From: a virus
DNA: 64,000 nucleotides
IMG/VR virus record: IMGVR_UViG_3300042905_003904
Coordinates: 62,001 to 126,000 of that record
Reading direction: 5' to 3' (one strand)
Every line of letters begins with the position of its first letter. Within the stretch, counting starts at the first letter, position 1. The notes under the pieces are model-generated. The model was not told the DNA's origin, ran no database searches, and worked only from the letters and a program-made list of their open reading frames with translations. Both the position numbers and the translations under genes were made by a program. Of the stretch, positions 28,201 to 37,002 are shown piece after piece.

Positions 28201-28418
28201 TCACTTGCCGCGACTGTAAACATTGGATGTGTCCTCACCCAGAATGGTTAGAGAATTACTCCCGAGAAACTCCACCAAAAGAAGGTTGGATGGATGGAGT
28301 ATGTAAAACTCTTCAACATGGTATTACTATTGAAGTTTCTGGTGGTTGGGAGGGTGCTACAGTAGATTCCGTAGAAACTGATGCCAATTTCGGATGCATA
28401 TACGCCGAAGCAAAATAA
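28197..28418 (+). CDS. small Cys-rich protein
   Basis: A 73-aa protein opening MITCRDCKHWMCPHP, a CxxC plus Cys/His arrangement seen in many small phage proteins, with later single Cys residues (VCKT, GCIY). Probable structural zinc site. Function unknown. Confidence 0.6.
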   Translation: MITCRDCKHWMCPHPEWLENYSRETPPKEGWMDGVCKTLQHGITIEVSGGWEGATVDSVETDANFGCIYAEAK

Positions 28419-28419
28419 T

Positions 28420-28761
28420 ATGGCTGAAACTCTCGAACAAGTTATTAAAGAACGGGATGCTCTGCGAATTTGCTTTGCAGAAGCCTCCCACAGCGATTGT
28501 GCTAATGGCCGAGAACGATATCTGAAGGATGGGTGGCTGTTTCCAGAGAAAGTCGAAGAACTCGTAAAAGCCGTTTGGAACGCTGCTTTTAGAATTGGTT
28601 ATAATAATGGTTCCTCCAATGCCACTTCCTGGGAATGGGGATGTGGTGGAACTGAACCCAAAGAAGCAGAAAAGGCATGGAAAGAAGATGTTCAATGGAT
28701 GATAGATACAGAATTTGATCCCATAGACATTAAGGACCCAAAACATTGGGAGCGGGTTTAG
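28420..28761 (+). CDS. hypothetical protein
   Basis: A 113-aa protein taken from the TAATATG-coupled ATG (MAETLEQVI). The N-terminal helix resembles short coiled-coil phage proteins that recur in accessory regions (EQVIKERDALRICF). The middle is Trp/Gly-rich. Confidence 0.55.
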   Translation: MAETLEQVIKERDALRICFAEASHSDCANGRERYLKDGWLFPEKVEELVKAVWNAAFRIGYNNGSSNATSWEWGCGGTEPKEAEKAWKEDVQWMIDTEFDPIDIKDPKHWERV

Positions 28762-28798
28762 AATAGACATTCCCGGCAATTTATCAGAATATCTTTAT

Positions 28799-29056
28799 AT
28801 GAAACACATCAAACAAATCGAAGTAGAAGCATTTACTGATGGCGCTGGTCGTCCCACCTGTGCTACTAATTTTCAGACTGGTGAAGTTTGTAAATTTTAC
28901 AGGACCCAACGATTTGGTTGCCATGAAACTTGTGTATTTGCTGAGGATAATGGAAAATATTCCGATGGAATGCAACGCCGAACCTCGCTTACTGGTGTGG
29001 CTGGTGATGGCACACTAATCCCTTTGAAAACGTGTCCTATTTGGAATAAAGTTTAA
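28799..29056 (+). CDS. hypothetical Cys-containing protein
   Basis: An 85-aa protein with six scattered Cys residues (TCATNF, VCKFYR, CHETCVF, TCPIW), probably metal binding. No family recognised. TAATATG joins it to the next gene. Confidence 0.6.
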   Translation: MKHIKQIEVEAFTDGAGRPTCATNFQTGEVCKFYRTQRFGCHETCVFAEDNGKYSDGMQRRTSLTGVAGDGTLIPLKTCPIWNKV

Positions 29057-29057
29057 T

Positions 29058-29255
29058 ATGAAACCAGAAATCAAAGTTAAAATAGACAATCTACGACAGA
29101 AGGATCCTCATGATCTAGATGGCTGGATTCATGGGTGGTTGCGTTATGAAGCCTTGCGAAAATTGAATGTCATGGAATTTGCTGGCCTATTTGAACGCAA
29201 CATTCGCGGCGAAAACTTTGATGAAATGATCGATGAGTTAATTTTGTTACATTAA
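29058..29255 (+). CDS. hypothetical protein
   Basis: A 65-aa charged helical protein (DDxDD-free, rich in Asp, Leu and Arg). It is coupled on both sides by TAATATG. Function unknown. Confidence 0.5.
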   Translation: MKPEIKVKIDNLRQKDPHDLDGWIHGWLRYEALRKLNVMEFAGLFERNIRGENFDEMIDELILLH

Positions 29256-29256
29256 T

Positions 29257-29418
29257 ATGATAATCACAGTTGCTTACCATAATTGGATAAAAACATTAGA
29301 TTGGACGCCAAATATACCCCTGTGCGAATATACGGGGTTTATACGGCTGGACGGAGATCTAAAAGAAATTCGCGAAATTCATAGAACCAAAAACGGAATT
29401 CAAATAGAACTAATATGA
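29257..29418 (+). CDS. hypothetical small protein
   Basis: A 53-aa frame starting one base after the previous stop and ending with TGA inside the next ATG (ATGA). The coupling on both sides supports its being translated. The product has no recognisable domain. Confidence 0.45.
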   Translation: MIITVAYHNWIKTLDWTPNIPLCEYTGFIRLDGDLKEIREIHRTKNGIQIELI

Positions 29419-29873
29419 ACCGAGAAATTAAATTTCGAGCGTGGTTTAACGAAATGCAAGCACCCCAAATGATTTATCCTCATTTGGATGATTTTATTTA
29501 TTGGGATGGTTTAGTAGCAGCCCAATTGGATATATGTGTTTATAAAAATATGGAGATTTCATATATTCCAGTAAATGGCACTAGATATCCAGATCAGCTA
29601 GGAGAACTCTCAGATACTTTGTGGGATGCTCCTAATAGCACATTAATGCAATTTACTGGAATGAAAGACAGGGCTGGAAATGATGTATACGAAGGGGACA
29701 TCATTTCACATCAACGTGAAAGTTATAAACCTTATGTGGTAGAATATAACGAACGAACAGGATCATTTACGGCTAGTGGCTATGGAATTAATACTAATGT
29801 TGGACAATGTGTTAGCATGTGTAGTTTAACTGTTGTTGGAAATATCTTTGAAAATCCTGAATTGTTAAAGTAA
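29415..29873 (+). CDS. YopX-family protein
   Basis: A 152-aa protein. REIKFRAWFNEM at the start, QFTGMKDRAGNDVYEGDII in the middle and VVGNIFENPELLK at the end are the signature of the YopX family of small phage proteins of unknown function. Two further copies occur in this window. Confidence 0.85.
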   Translation: MNREIKFRAWFNEMQAPQMIYPHLDDFIYWDGLVAAQLDICVYKNMEISYIPVNGTRYPDQLGELSDTLWDAPNSTLMQFTGMKDRAGNDVYEGDIISHQRESYKPYVVEYNERTGSFTASGYGINTNVGQCVSMCSLTVVGNIFENPELLK

Positions 29874-29882
29874 ACTCTTATT

Positions 29883-30197
29883 ATGAAGAAGTGCCCCAAA
29901 CAATTCGAAGATAATGACTTCCGTCGAACCCAGATTTGCCGCGAAGGAAACGTTGCCATCTATAAACAGGAACCCGTAAAACTTTCTTACGGCCCTTACT
30001 ATGAAGTAGTGGTCATCGAATGGAAGAAACGATGCGAAATTAAAGGACCCAAAGGACAAATCAATGTCATTGAGGCAGGAGAACATTACCCCGGAAATAG
30101 TTTGTGGGGACAAAAAGGATGGACCTATACTAATCTACCCGAAGCTCAAATTAAATTTGCTAAAGTGGTAAAACAAGAAATTAAGAAACTGTCATGA
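29883..30197 (+). CDS. hypothetical protein
   Basis: A 104-aa basic protein with a strand-rich middle (YEVVVIEWKKRCEI) and a Trp/Gly stretch. It lies between two YopX genes and overlaps the second by 4 nt. Function unknown. Confidence 0.6.
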   Translation: MKKCPKQFEDNDFRRTQICREGNVAIYKQEPVKLSYGPYYEVVVIEWKKRCEIKGPKGQINVIEAGEHYPGNSLWGQKGWTYTNLPEAQIKFAKVVKQEIKKLS

Positions 30198-30592
30198 AGC
30201 CAATTAAATTTAGAACGTGGGATATTAAGAAGAAAAAATGGGTTCTTTCTATTCCACCAGAGGAATACATGTTGGATGAAGATTGTTGGGATCAACCACA
30301 AGATCCCGAAGACGCATGGTTTATTTGTCCTGCTAACCCCTTGCCAACATTTAAGGGTCGTTTAATACACCAACAGTTTATTGGTTTAAAAGATTCTAAA
30401 GGAACCGAAATCTATGAAGGGGATATCGTGAAAGGAAATTTGTCTTCTTTTGGGGAATCCTATTTTGCGGAGGTTAAATGGAGTGCGTTTATGTGGAACG
30501 CCTTGACCTTCGGTGGGAATAATGTTTGGTTGTCAGACGTTTTGGAGGTGATGGGAAATATCTTTGAAAATAGTGATTTATTAAAAGATTAA
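30194..30592 (+). CDS. YopX-family protein
   Basis: A 132-aa protein. KPIKFRTWDIKKKKWV, then QQFIGLKDSKGTEIYEGDI and VMGNIFENSDLLK, the same signature as the gene at 29415. The first part differs strongly, so the copies are old paralogs. Confidence 0.85.
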   Translation: MKPIKFRTWDIKKKKWVLSIPPEEYMLDEDCWDQPQDPEDAWFICPANPLPTFKGRLIHQQFIGLKDSKGTEIYEGDIVKGNLSSFGESYFAEVKWSAFMWNALTFGGNNVWLSDVLEVMGNIFENSDLLKD

Positions 30593-30605
30593 CTTAAAAT
30601 GGAGA

Positions 30606-31040
30606 ATGGCTTCCGAATTAACCCTCTTAAATCAGAAACAAATAGGAAGTTTGATGCGCCGCTGCATTCGGTTGGCCCAAAAGGCTCCTGTGGATTTCTT
30701 TTATATTAAGAAATTAAAGGGGTGTCAGGGTTTGTGGTATCCAGAGAGAACAGAGAACGATCCGGTGGATTCTGGGCGGTTTCATGATAAGAAACATATC
30801 ATTTTAGATCCCCGGCGTGGGTTTATTGGCACTTTAATTCACGAATTAATTCATGAACTCGAACCAGATTGGACGGAGCGACAGGTTTTATATGCTGATT
30901 CTCGCTGCATAAACTGCGCGTCCTTGCATTTGATTTTAAAACTCCTGAAGGTCGTCGTTGACAAGGTTTATAAAAGGGAAGCGCAGAAAATAAAAAAGAA
31001 ATTTCCCAAAAGAAACACAGAGATTAAAGCATCAAACTGA
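30606..31040 (+). CDS. putative zinc metallopeptidase-like protein
   Basis: A 144-aa protein with the zincin motif HELIHELEP (about residues 77-85; HExxH). The size and the downstream Cys pair (CINC) are reminiscent of SprT-like proteins. The substrate is unknown. The C-terminus is Lys-rich. Confidence 0.6.
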   Translation: MASELTLLNQKQIGSLMRRCIRLAQKAPVDFFYIKKLKGCQGLWYPERTENDPVDSGRFHDKKHIILDPRRGFIGTLIHELIHELEPDWTERQVLYADSRCINCASLHLILKLLKVVVDKVYKREAQKIKKKFPKRNTEIKASN

Positions 31041-31046
31041 TAAATA
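31039..31046 (+). promoter_or_regulatory. late promoter
   Basis: GATAAATA spanning the stop codon of the previous gene, 8 nt before the reductase start. Confidence 0.55.
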
Positions 31047-31054
31047 ATGATCCT

Positions 31055-33082
31055 ATGTTAACTACTGAAGCAGTTGGAAATACTGCACCTCGAATTGTGG
31101 AATCTTATGAGTCGGATTTATTGCCTAAAGAATTTTTAGAACCCTATCAAACTAAGAAAGTTCCGTGGGGGTTTAATGGGCTGGGATATATTGTCTATAA
31201 AAGAACATATGCCCGCAAATTGAATGATTCCGATCAAACCGAAGAATGGTGGCAAACAGTGGCTCGTGCGGTAAATGGGGCACAAAAAATTGGCGCAAAA
31301 TATACCCAGGAAGAAGCCCAACAACTTTATGATTTGGTATTTAATCTAAAATGTAATTTTTCTGGTAGGGCTCTTTGGCAACTAGGAACATCTACGGTAG
31401 ATCGGTTTGGTGGGAACAGTCTGTTGAATTGTTGGTTTGTGGCAATGAACGAACCCAAAGCATTCACTTTCCTATTTGAAAATTTGATGCTCGGCGGCGG
31501 AGTTGGATTTTCTATTCGTCGAGAAGATATTCACGAACTCCCCAAGATTAAACGAGGGGTTAAAACAGAACATCAAAATGTTAAGGATGCTGATTTTATT
31601 GTTCCAGATTCCCGACAGGGATGGGTTCAACTGTTGGTAAAAGTTTTAGAAGCCTTTTATGTTACTGGAAAATCTTTCACGTATTCTACGATTTTAGTTC
31701 GTGGGGCTAATGAGAAAATTCATGGATTTGGAGGCACCGCCTCTGGCCCGGGCATTCTGATTGATGGTATCGAAAAGATCGGCAAAATTTTTCAACAAAG
31801 AGAAGGAAAGAAGCTTCGTTCTTTGGATGTATTGGATATCAACAATATTATTGGCAGTATTGTAGTGGCTGGTAATGTCCGAAGATCTGCCCAAATTGCT
31901 TTAGGAGATCCAGATGATTATCTCTTTTTAAGGGCCAAGAATTGGTCTCTGGGAAACATTCCAAATACTCGGGCTATGTCCAATAATACCATCTATGCGG
32001 ATGATTACGAACATATCAGTCCAGAAATTTGGGATAACGGGTATATCAAAGATTCTAAAACGGGAATGGCAAAAGGAGAAGCTTATGGGTTTTTCAATCT
32101 TCCACTCTCTCAGAAGTTTGGCCGTCTTAAAGACGGGTTAATGAAAGGATGCCGAATGTATCCTGCAGAATATGATAATGTTACAGGAACAAATCCGTGT
32201 GGGGAAATTTCATTAGCTTCTTGGGAATGTTGCAATCTGGCGGAAATTTATTTGAACAATATTACCAGCAAAGAAGAATTGTTTTTGGCTGCCCGCCTCC
32301 AATACAAAACCCAAAAAGCAATTGCAGCCCTTCAATTCTTGCACGAAGAAACCAATAAAATCGTGCATAAGAATATGCGTCTTGGTCAGGGAGTTACTGG
32401 CGTATGCCAATCCTTAGATAAATTAGAATGGTTGGATGAATGCTATGTCAAGCTTCGTAAATTTGACAAGGAATGGAGTAAGCAAAATAATTGGCCTGAA
32501 AGTATTAAGTTGACCACTATTAAACCATCAGGCACTTTATCTCTATTGGCCGGATCTACTCCAGGTGGACACGGTGCTATTTATCCGTTTTATATTCGAA
32601 ACATCAGAATGTCTTCCCAAGACGCTTTGGTTCCGTTCTGTCGGAATATTGGGTGTGCTGTGGAATATGCCAGAAACTTCGACAAGTCTAAAAACTATGA
32701 TACTGTGGTGGTTAGCTTTCCGTGTCAATCCAACGGGGCTGTGTTGGCTAGTGAATTAGGAGCCATCAAACAATTAGAATTGGTAAAGACCCTACAAACG
32801 GTTTGGTCAGACAATGCTGTGTCTGTAACCGTTTATTACCGCCCAGAAGAACTTGACGACATCAAAGTTTGGCTTAAAGAAAATTACGAAACCGGAATTA
32901 AGTCAGTTAGTTTCTTGCTTCATGATGACCACGGATTCGATCAAGCACCATACATTGAAGTTTCTGAAGAAGAATATGGTAAACTGGTGGCTGGAATGAA
33001 GCCCATTACCAACATCCAGAATCTGGGGGATGGTGATTTGGAAACTATGGAATGTGCTGGTGGGGCATGTCCTATTAAATAA
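31055..33082 (+). CDS. nrdJ: adenosylcobalamin-dependent ribonucleotide reductase (class II)
   Basis: A 675-aa protein of the monomeric class II reductase type, which makes deoxyribonucleotides with vitamin B12 and needs no oxygen or second subunit. Visible features are LLNCWFVAM (redox Cys), GGGVGFSIR, VAGNVRRSAQI, the radical site NPCGEIS (N379, C381, E383), a partner Cys in ECCNLAEIY, IKPSGTLSLLAGSTPGGH, and a C-terminal Cys pair (ECAGGACPIK) for re-reduction. The family's representative (Lactobacillus RTPR) is 739 aa. Its cofactor must come from the host. Confidence 0.9.
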   Translation: MLTTEAVGNTAPRIVESYESDLLPKEFLEPYQTKKVPWGFNGLGYIVYKRTYARKLNDSDQTEEWWQTVARAVNGAQKIGAKYTQEEAQQLYDLVFNLKCNFSGRALWQLGTSTVDRFGGNSLLNCWFVAMNEPKAFTFLFENLMLGGGVGFSIRREDIHELPKIKRGVKTEHQNVKDADFIVPDSRQGWVQLLVKVLEAFYVTGKSFTYSTILVRGANEKIHGFGGTASGPGILIDGIEKIGKIFQQREGKKLRSLDVLDINNIIGSIVVAGNVRRSAQIALGDPDDYLFLRAKNWSLGNIPNTRAMSNNTIYADDYEHISPEIWDNGYIKDSKTGMAKGEAYGFFNLPLSQKFGRLKDGLMKGCRMYPAEYDNVTGTNPCGEISLASWECCNLAEIYLNNITSKEELFLAARLQYKTQKAIAALQFLHEETNKIVHKNMRLGQGVTGVCQSLDKLEWLDECYVKLRKFDKEWSKQNNWPESIKLTTIKPSGTLSLLAGSTPGGHGAIYPFYIRNIRMSSQDALVPFCRNIGCAVEYARNFDKSKNYDTVVVSFPCQSNGAVLASELGAIKQLELVKTLQTVWSDNAVSVTVYYRPEELDDIKVWLKENYETGIKSVSFLLHDDHGFDQAPYIEVSEEEYGKLVAGMKPITNIQNLGDGDLETMECAGGACPIK

Positions 33083-33121
33083 GCGGTCCATTCCAACTTT
33101 GAAGTTGTATTCTATTTTAAC

Positions 33122-33128
33122 CTAAATA
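33122..33128 (+). promoter_or_regulatory. late promoter
   Basis: CTAAATA on the plus strand, 10 nt before the start of the CCA enzyme gene. Confidence 0.5.
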
Positions 33129-33138
33129 GAATATCGAT

Positions 33139-34560
33139 ATGACGTTTAAAGAATTTTACACAGAAGCCACCAAAGTGCCTTTGACTAATTGGGCCGACTT
33201 GCAACAAAAGTCTCCCATGTTAAAGGCTGCCGTTGGGCTTTTAGCTGCCATTGAAGAAGTAAATAGTTCTGCGGAAGCCTTGATTGTGGGTGGCGCCGTT
33301 CGAGACATTCTTCTTCAAAAGGACCCGAAGGATGTTGATATTGCTACTAATTTACCCACAGACGAATTGACCCGTCATTTCAAAACGCATGACGTGGGGG
33401 CCAGTAAAGATTTTGGTATTCATACCGTAACCTGGGAGGGATATCAATTTGAGGTGGCCGCATTTCGTTCTGAAACGGGAAGCGCAGATAATCGTCGCCC
33501 AGACTCCGTGTCCAAAGTCGATTCTTTCGAAGAAGACTCGAAACGTCGTGATATCACTTTCAACGCGCTTGGACTCAGTAGAGATGGCGTTATTATTGAC
33601 TATCACAACGGCATCGAGGATTTGAATAACAAGATTGTTCGCACTGTAGGCAATGCTCGGGAGAGATTTAAGGAAGATGGCTTGCGGATTTGTCGGGTAA
33701 TGCGTTTTGCCTCAAAGATGGGATTTAAAATTGAACCAGACACCAAGAAGGCCATCATTGAACTCAAACATTTGGTAGAAACAATGCCGGGTGAAAGGGT
33801 GCGGGATGAAATGCTTAAAGCTGCAACGAGTGGTAATTCCTTAGCAGATTACTTCATCCATTTAAATGATGTGGGTCTTTTAGAAAAGATTCTGCCAGAG
33901 TTTAAGGCTATGGAAGGTAAGCCACATACCAAAGAAACCCACCCAGAAGGGGGCGTTTTTGAGCACGTTATATCTGCGATGCGACAGTCTAGGTCTACAG
34001 ACCCAATTACCAACTTGGCTATTGCCTTTCATGATTTGGGTAAGGCCATTACCTTGACCTTTACACCTGAAGGGAAGCCTCAATATAAAGGCCATGAATA
34101 TGATGGTTTACCTTTAATTGACGCCATTGCCAACCGATTGAAATTCTCCACCGAAGATAAACAAGCCATTAAATTTGCAATGGAACACCACATGCACGGA
34201 CATCGCATTAAGGAAATGTCTCCGTCTAAGCTCATTGGAATGAGGCATTCTCCTCACTGGGAACATTTGAAGCAAACCTTTAGGGCTGACGATGCTTCGA
34301 GGCTTCATTTATTCGATGAAAAGGAATATGATTCCAAGATGGAGCACATCGAAAACCTTTACAATACCTTTGGTAAGAAGCAGGAATTTGAAAGGAAGAT
34401 GAGCGAACTGATCAACGGACAAATGATTATGAAGATCGTGCCTGGAGTTAAAGGTCCTGCAATCGGCAAAATTAAAGACGCCGTTCGTCAATGGATCGTG
34501 GATGCCCAATTCCAAGTCACCCAAGATCAGGTAATTGCGAAGATTAAGGAATTAGCTTAA
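33139..34560 (+). CDS. cca: CCA-adding tRNA nucleotidyltransferase with HD domain
   Basis: A 473-aa class II CCA enzyme. The catalytic head is IVGGAVRDILLQKDPKDVD (residues about 48-66) with the Asp pair, then FEVAAFRSE and KRRDITFNALG. The body contains GNARERFKEDGLRICRVMRF, the nucleotide-selecting region. A C-terminal HD domain follows (FEHVISAM, AIAFHDLGK), as in enzymes that also remove 2',3'-phosphates. It adds or repairs the 3' CCA of tRNAs. About 11 of the phage tRNAs do not encode CCA, so they need such an enzyme. Confidence 0.92.
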   Translation: MTFKEFYTEATKVPLTNWADLQQKSPMLKAAVGLLAAIEEVNSSAEALIVGGAVRDILLQKDPKDVDIATNLPTDELTRHFKTHDVGASKDFGIHTVTWEGYQFEVAAFRSETGSADNRRPDSVSKVDSFEEDSKRRDITFNALGLSRDGVIIDYHNGIEDLNNKIVRTVGNARERFKEDGLRICRVMRFASKMGFKIEPDTKKAIIELKHLVETMPGERVRDEMLKAATSGNSLADYFIHLNDVGLLEKILPEFKAMEGKPHTKETHPEGGVFEHVISAMRQSRSTDPITNLAIAFHDLGKAITLTFTPEGKPQYKGHEYDGLPLIDAIANRLKFSTEDKQAIKFAMEHHMHGHRIKEMSPSKLIGMRHSPHWEHLKQTFRADDASRLHLFDEKEYDSKMEHIENLYNTFGKKQEFERKMSELINGQMIMKIVPGVKGPAIGKIKDAVRQWIVDAQFQVTQDQVIAKIKELA

Positions 34561-34841
34561 ACTTCAGGTCCACCCAAAGAAGGCAATCCGTCATCGCTAT
34601 GAGGACTCTCGTGCCGTTGTTTAGGTTCTCCCAATACATTAGTATTGGTCCGCAGATATTCCATACAGGCATTCCAACCAGCCACAAAATCTATTTCACT
34701 AACCTTTTGGGCTGAATATGGATTATCATTAGCATTGGCCAATTTATAAGTCTGAAATGCTGTCTTTGCTTCTGGGGAAAAATGGCGATAAACCCCGCCT
34801 TCGTTTAAGGCTTCTGCAATAACTCGGTCGTAACTACTCAT
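34557..34841 (-). CDS. hypothetical protein
   Basis: A 94-aa protein, rich in Glu, Ser and aromatic residues. Its 3' end overlaps the CCA gene by 4 nt on the opposite strand. It overlaps the next upstream gene by 8 nt. No family recognised. Confidence 0.6.
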   Translation of the reverse strand: MSSYDRVIAEALNEGGVYRHFSPEAKTAFQTYKLANANDNPYSAQKVSEIDFVAGWNACMEYLRTNTNVLGEPKQRHESPHSDDGLPSLGGPEV

Positions 34842-35151
34842 GGCTGGCAGATCCTAAAATTTGCTTATGGGCTGGCGGGCGTTGTCCTCCGTGCATTTCA
34901 GTCCGCCACACATCTTGGTCTGACATTTTGGAACCCGAACCGACTAATGCTTCGATTTTAGCAATTAGTGGACGAAGAGCAGAGTCCCTATCACTGTCTC
35001 CAAATGCGGTCAATTCTTGTAAAAACGGCAAAGCTAGTTTGAGCAATGCAATCGGCGTTTCTTCATTAGGATCGCCCATATCCTCGTTTAATGATTGCAA
35101 AGGTGTTTTACCTTCTTTTAAGATCTGCAGATAGTAAGGGACGAAACTCAT
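34834..35151 (-). CDS. hypothetical protein
   Basis: A 105-aa protein starting MSFVPYYLQ, chosen because GATAAATA lies 5 nt upstream of this ATG. It is acidic and helical in the centre (ALLKLALPFLQELTAF). Function unknown. Confidence 0.6.
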   Translation of the reverse strand: MSFVPYYLQILKEGKTPLQSLNEDMGDPNEETPIALLKLALPFLQELTAFGDSDRDSALRPLIAKIEALVGSGSKMSDQDVWRTEMHGGQRPPAHKQILGSASHE

Positions 35152-35156
35152 GGGAC

Positions 35157-35164
35157 TATTTATC
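35157..35164 (-). promoter_or_regulatory. late promoter
   Basis: GATAAATA on the minus strand, 5 nt before the ATG at 35151. Confidence 0.55.
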
Positions 35165-35177
35165 TCCATGATGGCAA

Positions 35178-35717
35178 CTATAACCAGAATCTAGGAGTTC
35201 GAGTCAGTGCTAAACTCAAAAGTCTTGCTGACTGTCTTGCGTCCTTCAGTGGATTGTGAATAGGTAGTTCATCTGGAAGACGATCGTATTTTGCTAAAGG
35301 ATTCATGCCAGCCGCTAACAAAACGGTGGCAATATCATGCAAAGGATAAGGGGCTTGGTCTTTCCTAGTCCGATAATCATCTTTTACACAAGCACCCAAA
35401 AATCGCGCCTCAACAGGATAACAACAATCAGCAGCAACTAAAATATTTGGATATTTCTTTTTGGCTGCAGTTAATGCGACCCAGAATGCCCCACGCACGC
35501 CAACTGGGGTTTTATGGGTAACCTCTAGGTCTTTAACATTCTCTTCAATCCACTTTCGGTCTTCTGCAGTTCCTAGAGCAACCCCAGGATCACAAGCAAA
35601 TTCAAACTCTGATTCCGAGTGTCCATTGGCATAATATAACCCACCACCCACAGCATAACCCTCTCCATACAGGCCAATAGACTCTACGTCGAAAACAAAA
35701 AAGACCGGATCTTTCAT
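35178..35717 (-). CDS. DnaQ-like 3'-5' exonuclease
   Basis: A 179-aa protein of the RNase-H-like DEDD exonuclease superfamily. FVFDVESIGLYG gives the first D-x-E pair (about residues 9-11), AADCC may hold the second acidic residue, and HNPLKDARQSARLL near the C-terminus gives the last His-x4-Asp. It may degrade or proofread nucleic acid. CTAAATA lies 5 nt before the ATG. Confidence 0.7.
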   Translation of the reverse strand: MKDPVFFVFDVESIGLYGEGYAVGGGLYYANGHSESEFEFACDPGVALGTAEDRKWIEENVKDLEVTHKTPVGVRGAFWVALTAAKKKYPNILVAADCCYPVEARFLGACVKDDYRTRKDQAPYPLHDIATVLLAAGMNPLAKYDRLPDELPIHNPLKDARQSARLLSLALTRTPRFWL

Positions 35718-35721
35718 AAGT

Positions 35722-35895
35722 CTATTTAGCAGCGTCTCTTAATCCCATCAGTCGAAATCGTTCATCCAGAGATTCGTTGATCCTAGACATATATTCCTCT
35801 TTCTCCTTACCAGCAGGAGCTTTCTCCCATTGCTTTCGAATCAAGGACAATGTTTTATCCATAGTAGCAATTAACTTTTCGTATTCGGTTTTCAT
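35722..35895 (-). CDS. hypothetical small protein
   Basis: A 57-aa highly charged, probably helical protein (QWEKAPAGKEKEEYM). The start overlaps the QueD stop codon (ATGA) and the stop lies within the next promoter, so it is well embedded in the operon. Function unknown. Confidence 0.5.
   Translation of the reverse strand: MKTEYEKLIATMDKTLSLIRKQWEKAPAGKEKEEYMSRINESLDERFRLMGLRDAAK
35723..35729 (-). promoter_or_regulatory. late promoter
   Basis: CTAAATA on the minus strand, 5 nt before the exonuclease start and overlapping the stop codon of the upstream gene. Confidence 0.55.
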
Positions 35896-36284
35896 ATAAT
35901 AGAGAAGGAGGCGCGAGACTTACGGGTTTCAGAAACAGTTACTTTAGAAACAAACCAACCAACATTTAGACACCAACGATAAAATGCATATGCCATATTT
36001 TCTGAAGTGGTTTGTTTGATCAGTTCTCCAGTTCCTGTTACATCATTGAGTAATTCTGCCGTAATAAATTGATGATCAAATTTGGATTTGATAAGTTCGG
36101 CAAAAGGTTCTAACTCCCGAAAATCCTTCACCCACTGGTTTGGGAGTAGGTCGTTGGAATTTGTAAATAGTTCAATATCAACAAGATACGAATGGCCATG
36201 TAGCTGGGAACATGGATGCGGTGCCTCTACATTGGTTAATTGATGGGCTGCTTCAAATTCAAATTGCTTGCTGATTGTATACAT
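35892..36284 (-). CDS. queD: QueD / 6-carboxytetrahydropterin synthase-like
   Basis: A 130-aa protein. FEFEAAHQL, then the zinc motif QLHGHSY (His pair), and HQFITAELL are typical of the 6-pyruvoyl-tetrahydropterin synthase / QueD family. QueD makes the second intermediate of 7-deazaguanine synthesis, which feeds queuosine in tRNA or modified guanine in phage DNA. The usual catalytic Cys may be that in HPCSQLHGH. A start at 36305 is also possible. No QueC, QueE or DpdA gene is visible in the window. Confidence 0.8.
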   Translation of the reverse strand: MYTISKQFEFEAAHQLTNVEAPHPCSQLHGHSYLVDIELFTNSNDLLPNQWVKDFRELEPFAELIKSKFDHQFITAELLNDVTGTGELIKQTTSENMAYAFYRWCLNVGWFVSKVTVSETRKSRASFSII

Positions 36285-36337
36285 ACTCAAGTATTTTACT
36301 AGCATTTAAGAGGAATGCCCAATACAATTATTGAAAG

Positions 36338-36598
36338 TTAACAGCGGTATGTAGTTGGGAATGGCCAATTAGCCAACCCGTCTGATGGCTTAAATGGTTG
36401 GCCGCCATCATGGATATTTAGCATTACTCCAGTAGGATCTGGCATACTTGGATCAATCTCGTGCTTGAATACCAAATTCAAATGATTCCTAATCATATCT
36501 ACTTGGGGAACAGTTAATGATTGTTTATCATTTTCTATATTGGTGCTGCGAAGTTCAAAATAACCTTGCAACCAATAGCAGAAGTCTCGTGATGTCAT
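36338..36598 (-). CDS. hypothetical phage protein
   Basis: An 86-aa protein with DFCYWLQGYFEL at the N-terminus and LNLVFKHEIDPS in the middle, the layout of a small family of unknown function often found in T4-type accessory regions. It overlaps the deaminase gene by 4 nt. Confidence 0.65.
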   Translation of the reverse strand: MTSRDFCYWLQGYFELRSTNIENDKQSLTVPQVDMIRNHLNLVFKHEIDPSMPDPTGVMLNIHDGGQPFKPSDGLANWPFPTTYRC

Positions 36599-37002
36599 AT
36601 TTGTTTTAATTCTATATTATGAAACTTAAAAATCTCTAGGGCACTTTGATCTTTGTCGTAAAGCTCCCGATAGACCACTTTAGGAATATTGTGGGCAGCA
36701 ATAGCATTAGCACAAGCCGTGCAGGGTAAAAGAGTGCAAGCCAGCAATTTACATTCCCCTCGCTTGATTAGCGAAAGTAAATTGGTTTCAGCATGGATCA
36801 TGAACTTTCTGCGTTGATCTCTATTCACCCAAAATTCCGGACCTACATTTTTGCCGTGGGATAAACCATTATATGCTACGCCGATGACCCGATTTTCGTG
36901 GTCTAGGGCTACTGCTCCTACTTTTTGATAAATATCTTCACTTCTTTTTGCGGCCACCTCAGCCAACTGCAAAGCATATTCTTCCCAGGTTGGTCTGGTC
37001 AC
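36595..37002 (-). CDS. dCMP deaminase-like protein
   Basis: A 135-aa member of the cytidine deaminase superfamily. The zinc site is HAET (about residue 72) with LPCTACANAI (about residue 92), and there is a VGAVALDHENRVIG strand typical of dCMP deaminases. It converts dCMP to dUMP for dTTP synthesis. It overlaps the HD gene by 4 nt, forming a small nucleotide operon. Confidence 0.85.
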   Translation of the reverse strand: MTRPTWEEYALQLAEVAAKRSEDIYQKVGAVALDHENRVIGVAYNGLSHGKNVGPEFWVNRDQRRKFMIHAETNLLSLIKRGECKLLACTLLPCTACANAIAAHNIPKVVYRELYDKDQSALEIFKFHNIELKQI

